Of a stretch of 64,000 nucleotides of DNA, positions 56,659-64,000 are shown one piece after another. The translations under genes were made by a program, and so were the position numbers. How positions within the stretch are numbered: position 1 is the stretch's first letter; each line of letters opens with the position of its first letter. Below the pieces are notes generated by a model that worked only from the letters and a program-made list of their open reading frames with translations, searched no databases and was not told where the DNA came from. The stretch is from Desulforamulus profundi (GTDB lineage Bacteria; Bacillota_B; Desulfotomaculia; Desulfotomaculales; Desulfotomaculaceae), in assembly GCF_002607855.1 (NCBI RefSeq), contig NZ_AWQQ01000046.1:1-64000 (forward strand), written 5' to 3'.

Positions 56659-57423
56659 CTACTTATCAGCCCCTGCCGGCTGCATGTCCTTTAAATTGAG
56701 CACTAGTAAGCGATCCAACCATTGGCTTTGGGCGTATACTAATGGATGAGATAAAGTAGCATATGAATCCACCAATTGATCAAGCCATTTTTTTTCTTCA
56801 TCGATTTGTCTCTCAAGCCTACCCGGGTCGCGGTATGTAACGATTTGCCAAAAGGGTTTTTCCGCCAAAGCCCTAATTAATTGTGGGTCAAACTGCGAAC
56901 CGGCACCATTGTAAACTTCTTCAAGTGCGTCATACATTTTAGAAGGCTGACGGTAAGGCCTTAGGGAAGTCATGGCATCTAGGGCATCGGCCAACGCAAT
57001 GACTCGGGCAGACCAGGGTATCATTTGCCCCCTCAGTCCCTCGTATCCCTTCCCATTCCACCGCTCGTGGTGATAGCGGATTATTTCCACCAAGGAATTG
57101 TCTCCTCCCCTTGCCGCTACTATGGAGGCACCCCGTCGGGGGTGTTCTTTTAATTCAGCCCATTCTTCATCTGAAAGCGGTCCCGGCTTTTCGATAATTT
57201 CACGCCTAACAAACATCTTTCCTATATCGTGGAGGAATGCTCCGGCTATTATAGTTTCCTGCTCCACTTCGCTAAGACGGAGAAAAGTGCATATTCTCAA
57301 GGCCAGATTGGCAACATTAGCACTGTGAAGATATAATGTGGGCCAGGCTTCTTTCATCGTCCTTAACAAGTCACTCATGCTCGTTAGATCCACAAGTGTC
57401 CCTTTTAACTTTTTTCCCATCAT
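56659..57423 (-). CDS. HD-GYP-domain protein, probable c-di-GMP phosphodiesterase
   Basis: A 254-residue protein consisting mainly of an HD-GYP domain: HD at 65-66 (FLHDIGKMF), ELKEHPRRGA, the GYP-type loop HHERWNGKGYEGL (with GYE instead of GYP), and RVIALADALDAMTS. Such proteins hydrolyse c-di-GMP to GMP. It is the first gene behind the c-di-GMP riboswitch, so the ligand of the switch may be its own substrate. ATG at 57423 is preferred over GTG at 57438. Confidence 0.88.
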   Translation of the reverse strand: MMGKKLKGTLVDLTSMSDLLRTMKEAWPTLYLHSANVANLALRICTFLRLSEVEQETIIAGAFLHDIGKMFVRREIIEKPGPLSDEEWAELKEHPRRGASIVAARGGDNSLVEIIRYHHERWNGKGYEGLRGQMIPWSARVIALADALDAMTSLRPYRQPSKMYDALEEVYNGAGSQFDPQLIRALAEKPFWQIVTYRDPGRLERQIDEEKKWLDQLVDSYATLSHPLVYAQSQWLDRLLVLNLKDMQPAGADK

Positions 57424-57475
57424 GCTATTGTCGACCACCTTCTACGAGTATTTGCGGGTATAATTACATATAAGC

Positions 57476-57502
57476 AAAAACGGCAGCTTAATTAGCTGCC
57501 GT
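57476..57502 (-). terminator. Terminator of the riboswitch expression platform
   Basis: Hairpin ACGGCAGCT/AGCTGCCGT with TTTTT after it on the minus strand, between the c-di-GMP aptamer and the HD-GYP gene. Confidence 0.88.
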
Positions 57503-57539
57503 AATAGAGAACACTATTTAAAACAAACAGTGAAGCTTT

Positions 57540-57625
57540 ATAGCGGCAGCCTGGCAGTCATACCCACAAGGGCTACAGACCCATGGCTTTGCGTCCCAAC
57601 CTTTCGGATGGTTTGCCTTTATCAC
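57540..57625 (-). promoter_or_regulatory. c-di-GMP-I riboswitch of the HD-GYP/partner-switching operon
   Basis: The minus strand reads AAAGGCAAACCATCCGAAAGG, TTGGGACGCAAAGCCATGGG and TATGACTGCCAGGCTGCCG, close to the GEMM-I consensus including the GAAA tetraloop. The terminator follows 40 nt on, so control is probably by transcription termination. The sign of the response (on or off) is not decided by sequence alone. Confidence 0.93.
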
Positions 57626-58744
57626 AATAAATTTTAATATAATAATTAAAAGTTAAAGGCTGATTTAACACCACTGGATTTTACATAATTTTCCAGCCGG
57701 TGAAAAGTTCAGCCCTTTAAATATCTTTTTATCCAGGAGAATGGTTATGATGCCCTTCGCAAGCAACCGGAAAGAGCGAAGGGAAAATCTGGTTAGGTAA
57801 TTTGAAAGAGAAAGCAAAAAGTGGTAGCTATCTACATAACCAAGGGGGAAATAATAAACTACCAAATATTGGAAGTTATTACATATAATCCCCCCCCCCC
57901 CCCCAGGGGGAACATATGTTCTGGTTATTCTATTGGCGTGTTCCCACGTTTTCATCTCTTGATCATTCCTTTGATTTGCCATATTGTGTTTTTCTAAAAC
58001 TAATGGCTTCCAAAATGACAATACGTTGCCACAGCCTTACTTTAGCAAGCTCTTGGATGAATTAAACTCTCGTTATGTTGTATTTCCAACTGGTAATTCC
58101 TGTTAACGATTTATAATCTTAAGGTATTCGTAGTTTGTTTAAGATAAATTACTAGTTTTATTTCCAAGTTATCATAAACACGTTTTCTACGCAAACTTAC
58201 TTTTTCCTGCTTTTATCTGCAATGCTAGCAGAAATAATGGAAATAACTCTTTCCGGAAAAGGGATTCTTTTTTGTTTTAGGAAATTGGGTAATAGATCAG
58301 TTAACATCTGTGTTTGTTAAAACCCAAACTGCATTGGGTGTAATATTATGTCAAGACCGGTTTTTGCCATGTATCATGTTGATCTACGTTTAAATGGTCA
58401 TAAAATCAAAAACCCTCCGAAGAACTGCGTTTACCGGTTAGGGCTAACGTTGGATAAACAGGGTAAAACATCTTGAACATTGCTACTGGGTAGGCAGGGC
58501 CAGGCTTGTATCGCATTAATATAAGTTGGCTGATAAAATGCAATAATGCAAACCTGACCCCACCCCCTGGCCTATAAGGTATTTTGGCGGAGAGTTGGGG
58601 ATTCAACCATGGAAGTGCTGTTCGTCTGATTTCTACTCCATTACGAATACTTTTAAATCGTAATAACACAAATGATGGCGGCCAAATGGACACCATCGTC
58701 TGCTACACCGTACGACCGCAGGCCAAAATTTGACACAAAAGGTA
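57626..58744. other. Intergenic region with a 15-C tract and degenerate sequence
   Basis: More than 1.1 kb without a convincing gene. A minus-strand frame at 57665-58021 crosses the C tract (57890-57904) but has no recognisable domain. The region is AT-rich and looks decayed. Near 58594 a short stretch resembles the 3' end of the tRNA-Ser gene. Confidence 0.4.
57890..57904. repeat. Homopolymeric tract of 15 C
   Basis: Fifteen consecutive C followed by AGGGGG. It is the longest mononucleotide run noticed in the window and would be prone to length variation. Confidence 0.9.
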
Positions 58745-58781
58745 AAAGGGATTCTCACCTCAAACCAGTGAGAATCCCTTT
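58745..58781. terminator. Strong hairpin terminator
   Basis: AAAGGGATTCTCAC (58745-58758) and its exact complement 58768-58781 flank a 9-nt loop. A and T runs exist on both sides. It lies 60 bp downstream of the glucan synthase stop at 58842. Confidence 0.85.
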
Positions 58782-58797
58782 ATTTATACGCAATCCG

Positions 58798-58840
58798 GCG
58801 GAAAGTCAGGGTTTCGAACCCTAGAGGCGGCTCAGCACAA
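58798..58840. other. tRNA-3'-end-like fragment
   Basis: On the minus strand CTAGGGTTCGAAACCCTGACTT has a complete T-arm with TTCGAA, followed by a partial acceptor and a CCGCC end. No complete tRNA can be built around it. It could be an att-like remnant of an insertion at a tRNA gene. Confidence 0.4.
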
Positions 58841-58841
58841 T

Positions 58842-61800
58842 CTACAACATCAGAACGACATGATGGACCTGCCCGTCGTCGTACAATTCAACGAAAGGAC
58901 CCTCCTTGACGTCTTGCTCCATAAGAGTAACTTCCCGCCCATCAATTTGTAAAGCGGTCGCTCCGCCTGACTTGCGCGACGGATTTTTGACCGTAATAAG
59001 GTAGCGTGCGCTGCCAAAACGGTAGCTGACGGAAAACTCCGGCCATTCACAAGGGATGCACGGGCGAATGTACAGCCGTTTGCCACGGCGGCGCAGGCCG
59101 AGTATACACTCAATTCCTGCCTGATACATCCATCCCGCAGCGCCGGTGTACCACGTCCAGCCGGCGCGTCCTTGGTGCGGATCCACCGTGTAAACGTCTG
59201 CCGCCATGACGTAGGGTTCACCGGCATACTGCCGCACTTCATTGGGCGTGCGCGTGTGATTCAGAGGATTTAACATATGAAACAATTCAAAGGCCTTATC
59301 TCCGTTGCCAAGCCGGCACCAGGCGACAATGCTCCATATGACACCATGGGTATACTGGGCTCCGTTCTCACGAATGCCGGGCGGATAGCCTGAATGTAGC
59401 CGGGACTCGGATCCGTGCGGTCAAAAGGCGGCGTCAAAAGACGTGCAACGGAAAGATCCCGGTCCACAAGTTCGCGGTCGAATGACTGCATCGCCTGCAG
59501 TGCCTTCTCTTGCGGCGCCGCTCCGGAGATGACTGACCACGACTGGGCGATGGCATCGATACGGCATTCCTCATTGCAAATAGAACCTAGCCAAAGGCCT
59601 TCGTCGGTGAAGGCCCGCCGGTACCACTGCCCATCCCAGGCGTGCTCTTCAAGGGAGGAGGCCAACTTCACGCTTACATCCCGGTAGCGTCCCGCCCGCT
59701 CAACATCACCGCGCTGACGGCATAAATCCGTGAACCGGTTCAACACATCACAGAGGAACCAGCCGAGCCACACACTTTCACCGCGGCCTTCAGCGCCGAC
59801 ACGGCTCATACCGTCGTTCCAGTCGCCGATGCCGATCAGCGGCAGCCCGTGTTCACCGAAGCGCTGTAAAGCCCTGTCGATGGCTCGCAAGCAGTGCTCG
59901 AAAACGGTGCCGCTCCGGTTAGAGATTTGGGTCGGCTCGTATCGTTCATGTTCACCCTCCCGTAAAGGTTCACTATGCAGAAACGGCGCCACCTCGTCAA
60001 GTATACTGTTGTCCCCCGTATGATCGACATACCGTCCGACGGCATAGGGCAGCCAGAGCAAATCGTCGGAGAAATGCGTGCGGATGCCGCGCTGCGTCTC
60101 TTCATGCCACCAATGCTGCACGTCGCCCTCCTCATATTGATGTGCGGCGTGCAGCATAATTTGCGCCCGCGTAAGGTCGGGACGGGCGTGCAGGAGCGCC
60201 AGAGAATCCTGTAGTTGATCCCGAAAGCCGTATGCGCCTCCCGCCTGGTAAAAAGCGGATCGCGCCCACATTCTGCAGCCAAGGGCCTGGTAAAGCAACC
60301 AGCCGTTTAATAGTAAATCCATCTCCGGGCAGGGTGTGGAAACCGAGACCTGATCCAAAACACCCTCCCAGAATTCTCGAACAAGTTCAAATGCCTGGTC
60401 GTAGACATGGGTTTGGCAGTATTTTTGCGCCAATTTCACGGCGGCGTCCCGGGAATGTTCGCAACCTAGCAGGATGTAGACGGTCCGTTCGGCTCCAGGC
60501 TCCAGTGTGAGCTTAGTCTGCACCGCGCCGCAAGCGTCATAAAGAGGCCCTGTTTTACCTGACAGGCGCTCCCGGCCCATGGCGGCGGGATTTTCCGGTG
60601 TGCCGTTACGGCCGAGAAATTCGTTGCGGTCTGACGTCCAAGACAGATCGTCCGCCTCGGCGGCGTTCCCCTTCGCTTCGAATTCTGCCGCAGCCGGCGG
60701 CTCGACAGATGGATCCGGTTGCAAATACACGCCTAAAAAGGCTGTAGCATCGCGAAATGCCTCCTGATACGCGTTGCGTGCCAGCATGATTTGGGCAGAC
60801 TCGTCCCACTCCGTGATGATGAAAGAGGCGTTCGCCTGGCGCCGTACACCCAACACCCATTCCGTGTAATATGTGACGGAAAGGCGCCGCCGCCCGGCAC
60901 TTCTGTTCTGCAACCGCAATTTGACCACCTTGACCGGATCATCCAACGGAACAAAAACGGTCATTTCCTGCCTGACGCCGTGTCTCTCGTGGTGAAAACG
61001 TGTGAACCCCCGGCCGTGCGTAACGGTGTAAGGCGGGTCTGCTTGTGCGGTAGACGGCGTGGCAGACCATCGTTCGCCGCTCTCTTCGTCCCGTAGATAA
61101 CACACTTCACCCGGTGGGTCGAGCACAGGATCGTTAGACCATGGGGTCAATTTGCACTCACGGCTGTTGCGCCACCAGGTGTAACCCGTGCCGAGCTCGG
61201 AGACAAGGCAGCCGAAGCGCGGATTGGCCATTACATTGATCCATGGCGCCGGCAGATGATTGCCGTTTTTGAGCATAATCTGATACTCCCGGCCATCCGG
61301 CGAAAATCCTCCCCAACCGTTGAAGAACATCAGCTGGCGCACATCGTCCGGCGCAAGCGTAGCGAACCTGTTTAACGGCGCTGCCGGCTTGAGGGGTGCC
61401 GGGCAGACGGTATCCCGCCAAGGCAGTTTGGTTTGCGCCTTGAGGCTGGGACCGCCTGCCCGCAGCGCAACACGGGCTGCGGCGAACAGCAGTGTCCTGT
61501 CCTCGTCCGGCAGCTGATTGGCATTTATGATAAAGACGCCGCCGGGCCCTGCACCATGTCGGTCAACGACCTGTTCCACCGCCCGCCGCAACATTTCACT
61601 TAGAACCTGCTGGTACCCTCCCGCCGATTCGTTCAGAATGACCAGGTCGAAAAGCAGCCCCATGCGGCGTAAATACTCGTACCCGGTTAGCAGTTTGACG
61701 ACAAACTGCAGATTGGCCCGATTCTCGATCCGTACAAGGATCATCGGCAAGTCTCCGGAAACTCCGTACGACCAGAGGCCGGACTGGCCTTTTTCGTTCG

Positions 61801-64000
61801 CAACGATACTTTTTGCCGTTCCTGCCGCAGCGGCGGAGTATACAACACCTGGCCCGCAAAAGTTTGCCAGTCCATGGCCTCGGCGGCAGTCATGTGCAAG
61901 TGCCGAAGTTCGATTTGACTGCGATTCCAGGCCAGTTGAAATGTTCGTTCCACCACCAGGTCCCCCGAGAAACGGCTAACAATGTCCATCGCCTCCTCCT
62001 TCGTGCCTGCCACAGCAGTGACAGCAAACAACTGCACCTGTTCACCGGGCTGGATGCTTAATCGCCGCCGCATGATAAAGGCGGGGTCGGCCACAGAGCC
62101 CACCGTTCCACGCAGGCGGGAACGGATTCCCTGCGGCCGGAAGAGAGTATGGCCCCGGCCAATAAAGCCGGCCCGATCGGTCTCGTATTCCACCGGTCCA
62201 AGCGTTCGTCCCGTGACCATAAGCGAATGCGCCGCCCATAACGGTTTCTCGCCTTCCTGGCGAGGTCTTCGCCGGGCCAGCAGGCACTGGGCCTCCTCCG
62301 CATATTCGGTATTAATGAATAATTTGCTGAAGGCCGGGTGCGCATCGTCGGCGATGGGAGGCGCCAGGGCCAGTTCAAGAAATGTTGTGACTTCGATGAT
62401 TCGCATTTCATTGCCTGCGTTGGTGAGCGTCAACCGGCGGACTTCCGCATTCCATTCCGGAGACACGCAAATTTCAAGGCTCGTCTGCATGTCTCCGTCC
62501 ACGCGCATAAAGGTGGCCCGGTCAAGGGAGAATTGCGCGCGTTGTTCAGAAGACGGGACACGGCAAGGCTGAAACGCCGGCGACCATACCATGTCGCGGG
62601 TAACGTCACGGATATACAGGTAGCTGCCCCAATTGTCCAACACCGGATCCTCCCGCCAACGGGAGACGGCCAGACCTTGGTACCGGCTGAACCCGCTGCC
62701 GCTGTTGGTTACCATGGTCATAAAGGCCCCGTTTGAAAGGATACACACCTCGGGGGTCAGCGTATCCGCAGAGAGGTATTCACGCAGCGCGCCAGTCTCT
62801 GCCGGCCTGGCATCAGGCACAGGCACACATGCCAAGGCGGGATGTTTAATAATTTTAGGCCGCGCGGGAATACGTTCCTGCAGCAGCAGTTCCGCCGCCC
62901 GCACGCGCTTGTCACGGTGAAAACGCTCGTATATTTTCTTTGGCAACAGCAAGTTGGCCAGGGTGAGCAGGCTCATTCCCTGATGATGTGCCATAAAACT
63001 GCGGATGACCATACTGGTCCGGTCCTTTGGCAGCCGCTCGGACGTAAAATCGATGGCTTCGTAGTAGCCGTATTTTCCAAGGGCGCCAAGCTCCTCCATT
63101 TTGCGCAAATCCGCCAGCCCCTGATGCTTGGCAAAGGGTAAGGCAAGGATTGTTGCGTACGGCGCCACAACCAAATCTTGTTCGAGACCGCGCTTAAATC
63201 CGAGACCGGGAACACCAAAGGCCCTGTATTGATAGTTCATCTGATAATCAAAAGCGTAGTAGCCGGATTCGGAGATCCCGAAGGGGACTCCCCGTTGATG
63301 CGCGTACTCGATTTGCCGTCTGACAACCGCACGGTAAGTGCTGTCCCAGATGGTGTTCCAATAGGTTCGCGTAAAGAGCCAGGGCATCAAATATTCAAAC
63401 ATCGTCCCGGACCACGAGAGCAGGGTGACCCGCCGCCCAACCCTGGTCATTGTCCGCCCGAGCGCATGCCAGTGCGCCACAGACACATGGCCGAGGGCGA
63501 TGGCAATAAAGCTTGCCAGCCTTGCCTCCGATGCCAGCAGGTCATAGAGGATCTGATCCGGTTCACGCAGTGCGGCGTGGTAGCCCAGGGTGAACAATTT
63601 CGTCTTTTGATCGTAAAGCTGGCGAAAGTCTGTCCCGTTAATCAGCGCCTCTAAGCGGGCGATCAGATTTTGCCCGCGTGCCGGCCAATCCTCCCGGACC
63701 CCCTTTGGCGATGTTCTGCAGTCTGCCGACCTCTCTTCAGTCCGGACTCCAGCGGCCGCCGCTTTCCCTCGATCCGGATCAGAACCTGGCTGTTGGTCCC
63801 CTTCAATGTCCACCTTGAGCCACTCCGCCAACCCCTCTCTGACCGTCATTAAGCAGCCGACGAAGTTGCCGGAATCCACCGTTGACACGTACATTGGAGG
63901 TAGTGGTTCGAGAGTCACCGTATCGTACCAGTTGTAGAGATGGCCTTTCCATTTATCCAGGCGCTCAACCGTACTGATTGTGCGTTCCAAACGCTCAATC
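58842..64000 (-). CDS. Cyclic beta-1,2-glucan synthase-like protein (glucoamylase-like plus GH94 modules), 5' partial, frameshifted
   Basis: Three frames (61741-63990, 59270-61750, 58842-59285) form the C-terminal 1,700 or so residues of an NdvB-type protein whose N-terminus lies beyond the window. Breaks near 61750 and 59395 fit single-base losses. In order they hold the glucoamylase-like domain (WKGHLYNWYDT, YVSTVDSGNFVG), a GH94 carbohydrate-binding module, a second module, and the GH94 phosphorylase domain with YGFRDQLQDSLAL and IGIGDWNDGM. NdvB makes cyclic beta-1,2-glucan from UDP-glucose at the inner membrane; the GT84 part would be upstream. Rare codons and high GC compared with the region upstream suggest transfer. 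Confidence 0.85.

Noticed and set aside
57665..58021. 118-codon minus-strand frame across the C tract
   Set aside because: No domain, the frame depends on the tract length, and it lies in a decayed region; kept only as a note.

Overview
The window looks like a chromosomal segment of an anaerobic, endospore-forming Clostridia bacterium of the Desulfotomaculum/Peptococcaceae type. The evidence is spore-specific genes (yabG, bofA, gin, SPOCS/LysM coat-type proteins), ferredoxin-dependent 2-oxoacid oxidoreductase, T-box, TPP, c-di-AMP and c-di-GMP riboswitches, and many GTG/TTG starts with strong Shine-Dalgarno sites. Genus-level assignment is inference. The order dnaX-ybaB-recR-bofA ... gin-decarboxylase-tmk-holB-ricT-yabA-rsmI-abrB-metG-tatD ... 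yabE-like ... rsmA ... yabG is close to the origin-proximal block of Bacillus subtilis, so the region probably lies near oriC. Nearly all genes are on the minus strand.

Layout. 0.3-5.4 kb: small zinc-ribbon protein, YdcZ transporter, HMA-like protein, subtilisin-like protease with a coiled-coil partner, a small Cys-rich membrane protein, two divergent tandem YbaB-like proteins and a Gly/Pro-rich protein. 5.5-11.7 kb: spore-surface genes (SPOCS proteins, LysM), a CAP-domain protein behind a c-di-AMP riboswitch, a trypsin-like protease and YabG. 11.8-18.4 kb: OsmC, YkuK, RsmA and a TPP-riboswitch thiDSGHFE operon. 18.5-32.7 kb: two 3D-domain (YabE-like) proteins, a second SPOCS paralogue, cyclase, CobO, TatD, T-box/MetG, AbrB, RsmI, YabA, RicT, HolB, Tmk, Orn/Lys/Arg decarboxylase and Gin. 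32.9-45.7 kb: an IS1634-type remnant, a 2-oxoacid:ferredoxin oxidoreductase operon, BofA, RecR, YbaB, DnaX, an Fsr-type MFS transporter, a DUF362 ferredoxin, a nucleoside kinase and a ferritin-like protein. 45.9-49.8 kb: SRP RNA, tRNA-Ser, a DUF3298 remnant, an anti-sigma-like protein, an HTH-like protein and a UPF0175 gene disrupted by an IS4-type remnant. 49.9-57.6 kb: three c-di-GMP-I riboswitches, a CheY-like protein, a MarR pseudogene and a regulatory operon. 58.8 kb to the edge: a cyclic beta-1,2-glucan synthase-like GH94 gene.

The most interesting part is 49.9-57.6 kb. A c-di-GMP riboswitch followed by an intrinsic terminator precedes HD-GYP, PAS/HATPase kinase, STAS, SpoIIE-type PP2C, STAS and FapA genes. 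This is a complete partner-switching set under c-di-GMP control whose first gene may degrade c-di-GMP. Two more aptamers sit nearby, one before the CheY gene and one orphan beside IS debris. A second candidate novelty is a dispersed, imperfectly palindromic intergenic repeat of about 150-200 bp in at least five copies plus two partial ones.

Caution: about eighteen genes, including essential metG, dnaX and rsmA, are each split by apparent single-base deletions, mostly in short homopolymers. The simplest reading is base-level assembly error, so these are annotated as single genes spanning the break.
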